Shown here: one piece after another, positions 19,001-27,047 of the stretch | Layout of the letters: each line of letters begins with the position of its first letter | Position numbering within the stretch: position 1 is the stretch's first letter | NCBI GenBank assembly: GCA_947489425.1 | Contig: CANLDL010000001.1 | Location: forward strand, 992,001-1,056,000 | Direction of reading: 5' to 3' | DNA length: 64,000 nt | From: an uncultured Pseudomonadales bacterium | GTDB taxonomy: Bacteria; Pseudomonadota; Gammaproteobacteria; Pseudomonadales; Cellvibrionaceae | Made by a program: the position numbers and the translations under genes | The notes under the pieces: generated by a model | What the model saw: the letters and a program-made list of their open reading frames with translations, nothing else | What the model was told of the DNA's origin: nothing | Database searches by the model: none

Positions 19001-21229
19001 GCTTTGTAGCTCATTTAATAGTGCCTCTATCTCAGCAAGCACATCTTTACGCAGCGCATCGTGATTGCCTTCTGCACCTTCTAACCAGTTTTGATAGATA
19101 TCGTCAAGATCGTCAATAAATGCTTTTTTGTCGCTTTGCGAATCATGGATAAGTGCACAAAGGCTCTCTAGCCCCACTTGCTGTAGACGATGGTAGACAA
19201 CATCGAGTGCTACGCGCTTTTCGCAGACAAACAATACGGATTTTTGGTGTGCTAAGTAATCGACAATCACATTGGTAATCGTTTGTGACTTACCGGTGCC
19301 AGGGGGACCTTGAATAACATAACTTTGGCCACTGCGACCGCGCCAGACAGATTCAGATTGGCTCGGGTCTGCTGGCAGTACATGGTATTGTGAATCGAGC
19401 TCTACAGGAGCTAATGGCTCTAGTATTTGCTTTGCATTTTCGTTAAATAGCGTATCAAAGTTTTGGCTATCAAAATTGTTTTCGCCAAGCATTTCGCTAT
19501 AGTCACGTACAAGTGTCATTTTTCTATAATTAAAATTAGCAAGAGTAATTGCACACAAGTCAAACTCCCACTGATTAGCACTACCGTTTTGACCACTATC
19601 AATAGAATAAAAGTCACGTTCGACAACACTTTCTTGTGCAGCCATGGCATTAATCATTTTATCGCGGCCGGGATCCTCGACCATTTCACGCGAAGGCGCC
19701 TGTGCTAAGCGCACATTACGTTCAAATATCTGCACCCCCAGGGCTTCGTACTTATCTTGTCGATAGCTATAGGCAAGCCCATCATAACTACTCACCCCTT
19801 TGCCGGTAATTCGCCTTTTGCGCCGAAAATCATCGAGCTTACGCTTAGCTTTTTTAGCAATCAATTGTATACGCGGCACTTTAATAATAGAAAGCTCAAC
19901 GCCCTTTGCACTTTTTTCTATCTGTTCGCTAATACTTTCATGTAATTCGATAACAGTATTCAAATCTTTAGCATTAATACGTGCGGGTAACTTTATATCG
20001 TATAGTTGTAAAAGGTGGTGACGTAATACTGGGTTAATTTCTGCGGCTTCCATATCGGCACTGAGCATGAAACTATCTTTTACGCCTTTTTTCTTTTGTA
20101 TTTTTACAGGCACTAAAATTAACGGGCTATTAATACGCTCTTCTGGGGCTTCTTTTAGGTTGTGCCAGCGTAAAAAAACTAACACTAATCGCAGTTGAGA
20201 AAATCCATATTCTTTTTCGTCCCGATTTGCTTGCAATCTAATTTTATCGAGGGAGTTACTTAAATAGGGGTAGTCTTCAAAGCGTAACCAACGCGATAAA
20301 GCAACAGCTTTGCCCTTGCCTAATTCCTCGCATAAATATTGATTGCCCAATAAAAGTTGCTCTGGTCGTATTGAGCGGTGGTCGATAACGTAAGGAACTG
20401 AGCCCAAGGTTAAGTTTGCTGTAGAACCCGTCTCACGAAAATATAACAGGCGATTACGCCGGCTTATTTCAAACAGTTTATTGCGTAGATGTGTTTGAAT
20501 ACCTCGCTTATCATCACCGCCCTCGGCTAAGTCTGAGCTAGATTGCTCGTCAATCTCTTGATCGCGATAGTGGCTAAGTGCTTTTACTACCGTGGCCAAA
20601 TCTTGGGGGCGCTCGCCTCTATCAAGCTCTGTCATTTGTGCAATAACCTGAGAAACAAGTGGATGCACTCTATCGTTTAAAAGACTAATATCGTGGCGCG
20701 AGCGCACAAAGGCTTCTAAATCCTCAGACTTTGTTAAATCGAGTTGCGCAGCCAAGCTCGCCATAATAAGGCCTAGCACATACATATCGGTTAAGGCATC
20801 GTGATGGTCTACCTTTTCTTCCCAGGCGATGTAGTCTAGGTAGTAGGCCACTCTGGCAGTCTCTTCCTCACGGCTAGCTATTCGTTTGTCCGTGGCTACC
20901 GCTTTGCCGTCTGTGTTCACTTCGCTGTAGTGACCGGTAATGTCTAAATTCGATTGCACTGTATTTTTGCTAAGCGCTTTAAGTGCTTTGGTGTTATCCA
21001 ACGCCAATGCTGCATCACTATTGTGAAACCACAAATGCCCGAGCGACACTGCTAGTGCATCGACACCATTGAGTGGCGCCACTCTACCTAACTCATGTAA
21101 CTCTGAGACCTGCTCTAATAGCGGTAGCAACATGCTCAATAGGTCATCGGTGCCCACTGTTTTTAAGGCACGCCACTGCCCTAATTGCTGTAGAAAAGTT
21201 TGAGTATCTGTATTATTAGGGTCTTGCAT
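16070..21229 (-). CDS. Kinase-like / DUF4011 / SF1 helicase / Vsr-like nuclease fusion, probable anti-phage protein
   Basis: 1719 residues. Residues about 35-222 look like the C-lobe of a Ser/Thr kinase (ELHELGRV..LNGVDAL, DALTDMYVLGLIMASL, LDRGERPQDLATVVKAL), but with no catalytic HRD or DFG motif and no N-lobe. DUF4011 follows at about 245-500. The SF1 helicase has Walker A GPPGTGKS (641-648), Walker B DEAS (1267-1270), GDEMQLPP (1291-1298), WHYRSRHESL and QGDERD (1511-1516), with a long coiled insert (700-1200). The end (about 1615-1719) is a Vsr/MTES-type endonuclease-like domain (YGQSDMKCDIAV, Asp 1646; VLKAFGWNICYI). From memory, DUF4011-helicase-Vsr proteins (hhe) and kinase-helicase COG1112 proteins (Mokosh MkoA) are anti-phage factors. 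It overlaps the upstream metallopeptidase gene by 14 bp, so the two are coupled. Confidence 0.85.
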   Translation of the reverse strand: MQDPNNTDTQTFLQQLGQWRALKTVGTDDLLSMLLPLLEQVSELHELGRVAPLNGVDALAVSLGHLWFHNSDAALALDNTKALKALSKNTVQSNLDITGHYSEVNTDGKAVATDKRIASREEETARVAYYLDYIAWEEKVDHHDALTDMYVLGLIMASLAAQLDLTKSEDLEAFVRSRHDISLLNDRVHPLVSQVIAQMTELDRGERPQDLATVVKALSHYRDQEIDEQSSSDLAEGGDDKRGIQTHLRNKLFEISRRNRLLYFRETGSTANLTLGSVPYVIDHRSIRPEQLLLGNQYLCEELGKGKAVALSRWLRFEDYPYLSNSLDKIRLQANRDEKEYGFSQLRLVLVFLRWHNLKEAPEERINSPLILVPVKIQKKKGVKDSFMLSADMEAAEINPVLRHHLLQLYDIKLPARINAKDLNTVIELHESISEQIEKSAKGVELSIIKVPRIQLIAKKAKRKLDDFRRKRRITGKGVSSYDGLAYSYRQDKYEALGVQIFERNVRLAQAPSREMVEDPGRDKMINAMAAQESVVERDFYSIDSGQNGSANQWEFDLCAITLANFNYRKMTLVRDYSEMLGENNFDSQNFDTLFNENAKQILEPLAPVELDSQYHVLPADPSQSESVWRGRSGQSYVIQGPPGTGKSQTITNVIVDYLAHQKSVLFVCEKRVALDVVYHRLQQVGLESLCALIHDSQSDKKAFIDDLDDIYQNWLEGAEGNHDALRKDVLAEIEALLNELQSFSGSMQSHVEGSQTSLRELIQQWLAAGGNQAELELEERALLPSWDQFTAHKKLLTEIFDSLFSITGCAVLASTPVWCLKGSIANSTDPTSDLHAFCDRIVQYWPETQEAIKKLLPFLDSETPSWQSLLDANAIISKLLPLILEDQVKLLDADSIGALKLKKQIQKLNTLAEKADKKAKDAEGWDLDIDAEQLKNALRAAVDCEGKWWLFLSGRWRAAKNLVKEKGPTTYDSYTHTLKLAEQALSARRQQQEKLQEIEAQFGLDDFSAIALLLDTAWQEPQQQSALARQVYRACIDHANDPDSLAKIAQDRSLRNTEAELASYLAAYHNKTPDDIASAVDALRGQGELVFEVADLLQQLDGLDKQLSASIRTLPLPLHAIENAVMVEVIEKSIRSNRALHRVDGSRVEHIFTELDNKIKQLHTSNAQLVTSETRAYFHANIQRASGSMANTSQEEKDWRRAFNRGRKLVEREFEKTRAHKSIRELLTSEAGELIRSLKPIWMMSPLSVSDVLPLNESLFDVVIFDEASQIPLEDAVPALYRAAQMIVVGDEMQLPPSSFFSSQQGDDEDQPQNLHIYNLNADSFLNRASGALPTTVLNWHYRSRHESLIGFCNQAFYAGQLQTIPSTSALAPKKPILVTQQEVGNGEKVNNKNSDEQPLYSWDDKLIKEQIYDRPISYHKLENSPYFSQRNTGEANYIAHLVRYLLSDKQGETLGIVAFSQAQQQEIESALARLASKDKAFADKLEAEEEREDEGQFVGLFIKNLENVQGDERDIIILSVCYGPNSQGKMLMNFGPINQNGGEKRLNVIFSRAKKHMVVVTSIDSGQITNTYNTGANALRQYLRYARAVSEGDKASMQTALLEYGYSHPQKSDADRALVKAIAECLRTEGLRVEIDYGQSDMKCDIAVGRSDNPQFTLGILTDNSSHYKVENLINRYHTPGSVLKAFGWNICYILAKDWYKDSNAVVTRILQMLEKH

Positions 21230-22445
21230 GATTGGCAGCTTCTATTTGTTCTTGAGCGTTTAGTAATAGTTTTTTCACATCATCTTTTTTTTGCTTAAGT
21301 TCTTTGCGAAACAATGGCTCAAAAATTTTATATATATTTAATTGTTGTGCTAACTCTAAAGCAACCACCATACTCACAGGATGCAAGTCGCTATCAGCGG
21401 TTGCAAAATCAAGCAGTAAATAGCAGTAGTACTCCAGAGTTTTCTCTTTAGAATTGGCAATAATATCGACAAGTTCATCAATATCAGGGGGCGTATCTCG
21501 CCAAACGTACTCTGGGAAATACTGCTGTGCCATAGCCTCTAGCGTATCAGTGCGCATGCAGGTGTTTTGGCTAATGGCATCAATCAATATTTTAGAAGCG
21601 TTGGTCAATTGTTTTTGGTCAATTAAATCTAGGCTCTCGGCATCGAGCTTACCGATAATATAGGGCGCCGTTTTTTCATACCATTCAGTTTCTTTCTCAA
21701 CGGTGTGTAAGACCTTTGCCCGAATGTACGTCTCTGGATGAGAAATACCTTGTGAGCCACCCTCTAATTGCGCAAGCACTTCATCGGCTTGTACAAGGTA
21801 GTCATCAACAGCAATCTCACTTAACCCAGTCGTCACTTTAATCAGGCTAGAGATAGTTGCCTGCCACTGCCCGGTTACTTTGAGCGCACCAAGATCGGCA
21901 TAGACCTCGGTAAATAATTGATAACGGCGACTGGTTTCGTAAAAAGGTATCGGGCAATCGGGCTGGGAGCTACACCAGTTAAGTATGCGCATGGCGGTAA
22001 AATACTGGCCGTTTTCTATAGTGTAAAGTTTGTGATGGGATACTTCGTGTGAAAAAACAGCGAGTAATTCTTCTTCGGTGAGTTTAGCAACAATATCTCC
22101 CCTTAATATAATGGCAATCTCACCGGGAAAAAACATCAGCTCTGCATTTAGCCCATCGCTTGCTGCCTGACCTTGGTAAACAGTAATAGGGTAGTCAATA
22201 TTCAGTGCCTCACAGGCTTTACCTACTAGCTCATAAAGCCTTACATTACTTTCAGGCGTTAGGCGAAATGTCGATTTTAACAGCTCTAGTTTTTGAAACT
22301 CTATATGCTTCTCGGTAAACGTATCCGATGCAAACCAATCCCAAAGGCCTTTTTCATGGGTCTGCAAATGTACACAAATATCGCGATGGTAATTAAGCGG
22401 GGGTAATAGATTATCTGTTGTTTTGGTTAATTCAAGATTGTTCAT
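21216..22445 (-). CDS. M48-type zinc metallopeptidase
   Basis: 409 residues, soluble. The zinc site is HEVSH (133-137) within ELLAVFSHEVSHHKL, and the third ligand is Glu 180 in ELFxxVYAD-like context (TEVYAD, 179-184), which is the M48 pattern (HEXXH plus ExxxD). Unlike HtpX and CAAX proteases it has no membrane segments. The C-terminal half is helical and without known motifs, ending in a Lys-rich segment (FRKELKQKKDDVKKLL). Its stop lies inside the start of the helicase gene (14-bp overlap), so both are made together. It may be a protease effector or a processing enzyme of the system; the substrate is unknown. Confidence 0.8.
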   Translation of the reverse strand: MNNLELTKTTDNLLPPLNYHRDICVHLQTHEKGLWDWFASDTFTEKHIEFQKLELLKSTFRLTPESNVRLYELVGKACEALNIDYPITVYQGQAASDGLNAELMFFPGEIAIILRGDIVAKLTEEELLAVFSHEVSHHKLYTIENGQYFTAMRILNWCSSQPDCPIPFYETSRRYQLFTEVYADLGALKVTGQWQATISSLIKVTTGLSEIAVDDYLVQADEVLAQLEGGSQGISHPETYIRAKVLHTVEKETEWYEKTAPYIIGKLDAESLDLIDQKQLTNASKILIDAISQNTCMRTDTLEAMAQQYFPEYVWRDTPPDIDELVDIIANSKEKTLEYYCYLLLDFATADSDLHPVSMVVALELAQQLNIYKIFEPLFRKELKQKKDDVKKLLLNAQEQIEAANHARP

Positions 22446-22480
22446 AGTACTCTTTACTACGCCATTAAAAATTCTATAGC

Positions 22481-23452
22481 TTATGCTAACGGTAAATTTC
22501 TACCCGCTTGGCTATAGTCATCGTGTATCGCACGCACTCTCTCAGCTTTAATATCAAGTGCGTGTGCGCCTAGCGACTCGATGTAGGTACAGGAGGAAAA
22601 CTTCCTCGACTCATACTCGTATTGACGTACCCACTGTTGGCGTGAGCGTAGCCATTTAGGTTTAACCGGCCACACACCACTACCCGATTTAATTCTATCT
22701 ATTCCCATACGCCAAGGTTTGGGACTCACACGAGCGCGAAAGCATTTTTGATTTTTACACATTTTTGCATAATAACGGTCGGTGCCTATAGCCTCAAAAA
22801 AATGGTGAATTTCTAAACTATCGGGGGCAAAACAAGCATGCATCACCATTACCCTATAGCCATGTGGTGTTTTATAAACACGCAAGCGCCAATCTGGGTT
22901 ATCCTCAGAAAATTTTCTGATTTTGTTAAGTGACCGCTCCTCAGGTGTTAGCAGAAAACGACTGACAATGTATTTTCTGATTAAATGAAAAACAACCAAG
23001 GCACTAATAGCAGCAGCAACTGCTGGTAAGGGTTCAATAAACGGTGAGCTATAGATAACAAAGGCCACCGCTGCCAAAATCATAAAGAGGGACAAGGCAC
23101 AACCAAGAAGGCTAGCACCGTCGTTAATATCAACATCGGCAAAGGCCACATCGGGTGTGTTAAGGCACAGAGCCCCGTAGCTATTACGCGATAGTACTGT
23201 GTCATTAAAGGTCTTTATAACTTCTTCACGAATGGGCAGGCCCTCTGCACCGTTATAGGCAACCTTATGATCAATTCGACGTACTTTTTCACCCATTTTA
23301 GCAAGCTGGGTTGCTTCTTTGACTCGCGTTTCGGCAGCTAACTTGGCATCAGCCTCACTTGTGTCAGACCAGCCAAAACGCCGGTAAGTTTGCTTGCGCC
23401 CATCCAGCATTATCGCCAAACTGGCTTCCGCCCAGTACCGAGGGATAATCAT
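22481..23452 (-). CDS. Conserved hypothetical protein with a two-helix membrane hairpin
   Basis: 323 residues; I do not recognise a named family. Residues 1-110 are soluble and end in CLNTPDVAFADVDI, with an Asp-x-Asp pair (D106, D108). Two membrane helices follow at about 113-136 and 141-160. The C-terminal half is soluble with RVYKTPHGYRVMVMH (191-205) and KNQKCFRARVSPKPWR (233-248). The DxD strand plus a T-P-x-G-x-R strand is faintly like archaeo-eukaryotic primase/polymerase cores, which would be odd in a membrane protein; this is only a suggestion. It is the first gene of the three-gene unit, 35 bp before the metallopeptidase. A likely ribosome site AAAGGA lies close to the ATG. Confidence 0.7.
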   Translation of the reverse strand: MIIPRYWAEASLAIMLDGRKQTYRRFGWSDTSEADAKLAAETRVKEATQLAKMGEKVRRIDHKVAYNGAEGLPIREEVIKTFNDTVLSRNSYGALCLNTPDVAFADVDINDGASLLGCALSLFMILAAVAFVIYSSPFIEPLPAVAAAISALVVFHLIRKYIVSRFLLTPEERSLNKIRKFSEDNPDWRLRVYKTPHGYRVMVMHACFAPDSLEIHHFFEAIGTDRYYAKMCKNQKCFRARVSPKPWRMGIDRIKSGSGVWPVKPKWLRSRQQWVRQYEYESRKFSSCTYIESLGAHALDIKAERVRAIHDDYSQAGRNLPLA

Positions 23453-23764
23453 GTCCTTTTTCCTATGAGTAAAGTAGCAGCGATAAGCCTTATTTTACCT
23501 GTATTAATGAATTTAGCTGTATTGCTAATCTCATTATAAGCTTATGAATAGAATGTCGGCTAATGCGCGCTTAATTATAATATTTACTGCACACTGACAA
23601 CTAATATACCTACCCTAAAATGCACCTAGCTAAGATGATAAAATAATACTCTATTAGCCTAATGTATTCACTGTAATACACATTCTCTCAAGTGGCAGGT
23701 ACAATCCCTCCCATCATAATAGGATCGACAATCAACAAACAAGTTATTATAAGCCATTGTTTCT
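23453..23764. other. Non-coding gap between the accessory block and dusA
   Basis: Divergent promoter region of about 310 bp. Visible small symmetries are ATAAGCTTAT near 23540 and TGTATT/AATACA (23663-23668 with 23675-23680), either of which could be an operator. No integrase, att duplication or RNA gene is seen here. Confidence 0.5.
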
Positions 23765-24742
23765 ATGCTAACTCCCGAAAATCTTAACAGGCGTTTTTCA
23801 GTCGCACCCATGATGGACTGGAGTGATCGTCACTGTCGTTATTTATGGCGGCTACTCTCAAAACACAGTTTACTGTATACCGAAATGGTCACTACGGGAG
23901 CTTTGTTGCAAGGCGATCAAGAGCGGTTTTTGCGCTATAACGATGAAGAACACCCTTTAGCTTTACAACTTGGTGGCAGTGACCCCATAGCACTTGCCGA
24001 GTGTACTCAGCTTGCCGAAAAATGGGGCTATGATGAGGTCAATTTAAATTGTGGCTGCCCCAGTGATCGCGTTCAAAACGGTATGATTGGTGCCTGTTTA
24101 ATGGCCCACCCTAAACTAGTAGCCGACTGTATTAAAGCCATGCAAGATGCCGCGACTATTCCCGTCACTATTAAGCACCGTATTGGCATCGACGATATGG
24201 ACGACTACGAAGGCCTATTAGAGTTTGTTAGCACCGTTGCTGAGACTGGCTGTAATACCTTTATTGTCCATGCCCGCAAAGCTTGGCTACAAGGTTTAAG
24301 CCCCAAACAAAACCGTGAAGTCCCCCCACTTGTCTATGAGACAGTGCATAAATTAAAACAAGCTTTGCCTCACCTAACGATTGTTATTAACGGTGGTATT
24401 CGTGCAATATCCGAAATAGACGAGCAATTAAACCATGTTGATGGGGTTATGGTTGGGCGCGAGGCTTACAGTAACCCCTATTTACTAGCGAGTATTGACC
24501 AACATTTATTTAACAGTGACAATCCCATACGCACGCGTACGCAGATAATGCTCGATTATATCGATTACTGCGAGCGGCAATTGGCGGCGGGCTCTCGCCT
24601 GCATCATATGAGCAAACATGTACTGGGTTTGTTTCAAGGCGAGAAAGGCGCTCGTGCCTTTAGACGAACCATTAGCGAAAATGCCTATAAAGATGATGCT
24701 AATACCAATGTATTAAAAACAGCATTGGCTCATGTTTTGTAA
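23765..24742 (+). CDS. dusA: tRNA-dihydrouridine(20/20a) synthase DusA
   Basis: A 325-residue FMN/NADPH enzyme that reduces U20 and U20a in the tRNA D-loop. It opens with the DusA-type RFSVAPMMDWSDRHCRY flavin segment. The catalytic Cys lies in NLNCGCPSDRVQNGMIGA, and FMN-binding segments include TIKHRIGIDD, FIVHARKA and VINGGI. The length is typical of DusA rather than DusB or DusC. It is preceded by an accessory gene block. The 5' end of dusA is a known target of a family of genomic-island integrases, though none is present here. Confidence 0.96.
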   Translation: MLTPENLNRRFSVAPMMDWSDRHCRYLWRLLSKHSLLYTEMVTTGALLQGDQERFLRYNDEEHPLALQLGGSDPIALAECTQLAEKWGYDEVNLNCGCPSDRVQNGMIGACLMAHPKLVADCIKAMQDAATIPVTIKHRIGIDDMDDYEGLLEFVSTVAETGCNTFIVHARKAWLQGLSPKQNREVPPLVYETVHKLKQALPHLTIVINGGIRAISEIDEQLNHVDGVMVGREAYSNPYLLASIDQHLFNSDNPIRTRTQIMLDYIDYCERQLAAGSRLHHMSKHVLGLFQGEKGARAFRRTISENAYKDDANTNVLKTALAHVL

Positions 24743-24825
24743 TCATGACCAAAAAACTTTGAAGACCTAAGCTCATTAAAATAAATAGTTAACCAACTTT
24801 ATTGAAAAACAGAGAGACAATAACG

Positions 24826-25791
24826 ATGACAGCTTCAGCACTTGAGCAATTAAAAACAATGACAGATATTGTTGCAGATACCGGCGATATAGAAGCGATA
24901 AAACGCTATCAACCTCTAGATGCAACCACTAACCCATCATTGCTTTACAAAGCTGCGCAAATGCCACAGTACAGTGATCTTTTTCAGCAAGCTGTCGCCT
25001 ATGCAAAAAGCCAAGCCGAAGATGTAAACCAACAAGTCGATATTGCCATGGATAAGCTATCGGTATTAATTGGCTGCGAGATCGTCAATATTGTTCCTGG
25101 CAAAGTCTCAACAGAAGTTGATGCACGTTTATCATTTAACACATCGGCAACGGTTAAAAAAGCTCGACAATTAATTGCTTTATACGATGAACAAGGTATT
25201 AGTAAAGATCGTATATTAATTAAGATTGCTTCAACATGGGAAGGCATAAAAGCTGCCGAAATACTTGAGCAAGAAGGTATTAATTGTAATTTAACCTTGT
25301 TGTTTAGCTTAACCCAAGCGATTGCCTGCGCTAATGCGGGTGTGTTTTTAATTTCGCCTTTTGTTGGCCGCATACTTGATTGGTATAAAAAAGACACAGG
25401 AAAAACCAGCTACGAACCCCAAGAAGACCCTGGTGTCTTATCCGTAAGTGATATTTATCAATACTATAAACAACACGATGTTAATACCATTGTTATGGGT
25501 GCAAGCTTCAGAAATAGTGGTGAAATACTCGCGCTAGCAGGCTGCGATAGATTAACAATAAGCCCCGATTTACTGGCCGAACTACAAAACAGTAAGGATA
25601 TCGTTAATCGTCAATTATCACCAGATAGTTCATCACAGCATTTTGATAGAGTGCAATTAAGTGAAGCAGATTTTCGCTATCAACTTAATGATAATGCCAT
25701 GGCAACAGAAAAATTAGCCGAAGGTATCCGTAATTTTATTAAGGATCAGAATAAATTAGAGGTATTAATACACGAGCAATTAATTGCTTAA
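24826..25791 (+). CDS. tal: Transaldolase (TalB type)
   Basis: Pentose-phosphate enzyme that transfers a dihydroxyacetone unit between sedoheptulose-7-P and glyceraldehyde-3-P. 321 residues from the ATG at 24826, which has AGAGAG about 10 nt upstream; an in-frame TTG at 24802 is less likely. Signatures are [14 protein letters not shown], the Schiff-base Lys in [27 protein letters not shown] and [12 protein letters not shown]. It belongs to the long TalA/TalB class. It follows dusA on the same strand after 83 bp. Confidence 0.95.
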   Translation: MTASALEQLKTMTDIVADTGDIEAIKRYQPLDATTNPSLLYKAAQMPQYSDLFQQAVAYAKSQAEDVNQQVDIAMDKLSVLIGCEIVNIVPGKVSTEVDARLSFNTSATVKKARQLIALYDEQGISKDRILIKIASTWEGIKAAEILEQEGINCNLTLLFSLTQAIACANAGVFLISPFVGRILDWYKKDTGKTSYEPQEDPGVLSVSDIYQYYKQHDVNTIVMGASFRNSGEILALAGCDRLTISPDLLAELQNSKDIVNRQLSPDSSSQHFDRVQLSEADFRYQLNDNAMATEKLAEGIRNFIKDQNKLEVLIHEQLIA

Positions 25792-25911
25792 TAGTAATGA
25801 TTATCCAATTAAAGTATATGGATATATCTTCGTGGCGAAAGCCATCGCGAGACTGAATATAAAGAAGAAATACAAGAAGGTTCACACATCTTTGCTGTAT
25901 TTTGTAGTCGA

Positions 25912-25943
25912 TAACGATATTAGCTAGATAGCTAATATCGTTA
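25912..25943. promoter_or_regulatory. Perfect 15-bp inverted repeat upstream of the TerB-like gene
   Basis: TAACGATATTAGCTA (25912-25926) and its exact complement (25929-25943), separated only by GA. No T run follows, so a terminator is less likely than an operator or a cruciform. It ends 27 bp before the start codon of the next gene. Confidence 0.5.
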
Positions 25944-25970
25944 GTAGGTTAATAGTGATGAGAACACATA

Positions 25971-26420
25971 ATGATAAAATTTATCGATCAATTTTTTGAG
26001 CGCTTTAACCAGATAGAAGATAATGAAGTGCTATCGACAGATGATTTACATTTAGCAACGGCAGCTTTATTAGTCGAAGTTGCTGTTAGTGATCAAAATT
26101 TTGATGAGTGCGAACGAAAACAGTTAAAAAAACTACTGGCTAGCGAATGTCAATTAAACACCGAGGAGATCGCTCAGCTAATAAATGAAGCCGAGAAAAA
26201 ATCAAAGTCGGCATCTTCTCTTTTTGAATTTACCCACATTATTAATACTCATTGCGATTACACCCAAAAGCTCTCGCTCGTTAATAGCTTATGGAAAGTG
26301 GCCTATGCAGATAATGAGCTAGATAGCTACGAGGAGCATATTATCAGGCGCATTGCTGATCTTATTCATGTCAGCCACAGGGATTTTATTCAAGAGAAAA
26401 TATCTGTAAGGGATAAATAG
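25971..26420 (+). CDS. TerB-family protein
   Basis: A 149-residue all-helical soluble protein matching the TerB/YebE-like fold: ATAALLVEVAVSDQNFDECE followed about 75 residues later by SLVNSLWKVAYADNELDSYEEHIIRRIADLI, the two acidic repeats with putative metal-binding Asp/Glu. TerB proteins are associated with tellurite resistance and membrane or metal stress; stand-alone copies like this one have no proven function. A perfect inverted repeat lies just upstream and may control it. It converges on the STAS gene. Confidence 0.8.
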   Translation: MIKFIDQFFERFNQIEDNEVLSTDDLHLATAALLVEVAVSDQNFDECERKQLKKLLASECQLNTEEIAQLINEAEKKSKSASSLFEFTHIINTHCDYTQKLSLVNSLWKVAYADNELDSYEEHIIRRIADLIHVSHRDFIQEKISVRDK

Positions 26421-26450
26421 AAAACCTAAGAATATTATTACAGTCTATCT

Positions 26451-26966
26451 TTAAGATTGCTTTAATGTTTGCACTAAATCTTTAAAGGTTTCGCGGTTCG
26501 TTTTGTTCAACTCCATTAAGGCATAATGGGATTCTAGTATCTTAGATTTAAGTACGGATTCGTCAGCTAGCTGTGTGGGCTCTAGATGAGTAAAACCATT
26601 GTTGCGGTAGGTAGCTGAGCAGCTGTTAGGGACATCACTTACCATTTCACAGACATCATCCAAGCCCATTGACATAATCAAGCGTTTAATAGCTGGGTCT
26701 TTACACAGTACTAGTGGAGTTTTGTTGTGCTCGGACTGGCTCTTAACAGCCAATTTGGCAATCAAGCCAAGCGTTGTGCTGTCTAGCCCGCTGGCTTCAT
26801 TCAGATCAAATAAAACGGTGCAAAAGTCATCTTGCTTAATGAGGTCTTCAATACAATTATCGAAGGGGATACACAACGTCAAGCGGACATCTCCTGACAT
26901 TTTTATCACATAAACCCCATTGTGATCGGCAACTAATATCTCACCGGACGATACATCAGACTTCAA
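26451..26966 (-). CDS. STAS-domain anti-sigma factor antagonist (HsbA-like)
   Basis: 171 residues. The STAS domain (about 8-110) holds the phospho-acceptor site in EASGLDSTTLGLIAKL (the Ser of DST). A C-terminal extension of about 60 residues has no known motif. The start appears to be TTG at 26966, with AGAGG about 9 nt upstream; no in-frame ATG fits. It lies 81 bp downstream of a response regulator-PP2C phosphatase gene, the arrangement of HsbR-HsbA in Pseudomonas. There the phosphatase sets the phosphorylation state of the STAS protein, which then frees an anti-sigma factor or a diguanylate cyclase. The partner here is unknown. Confidence 0.82.
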   Translation of the reverse strand: MKSDVSSGEILVADHNGVYVIKMSGDVRLTLCIPFDNCIEDLIKQDDFCTVLFDLNEASGLDSTTLGLIAKLAVKSQSEHNKTPLVLCKDPAIKRLIMSMGLDDVCEMVSDVPNSCSATYRNNGFTHLEPTQLADESVLKSKILESHYALMELNKTNRETFKDLVQTLKQS

Positions 26967-27047
26967 TTCAAATAACCTCTATATCACTCTTTACCTTTGA
27001 GTGAGAAAACACTGCTTTTGTTCCATTTTATTTACGTCTTTAGACCT

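Noticed and set aside
361-24795. Similar short strings CTAAGCTCATT(T)AAAATAAA near 361 and 24769
   Set aside because: Only about 18 nt of AT-rich similarity with an indel and no flanking symmetry; probably chance.
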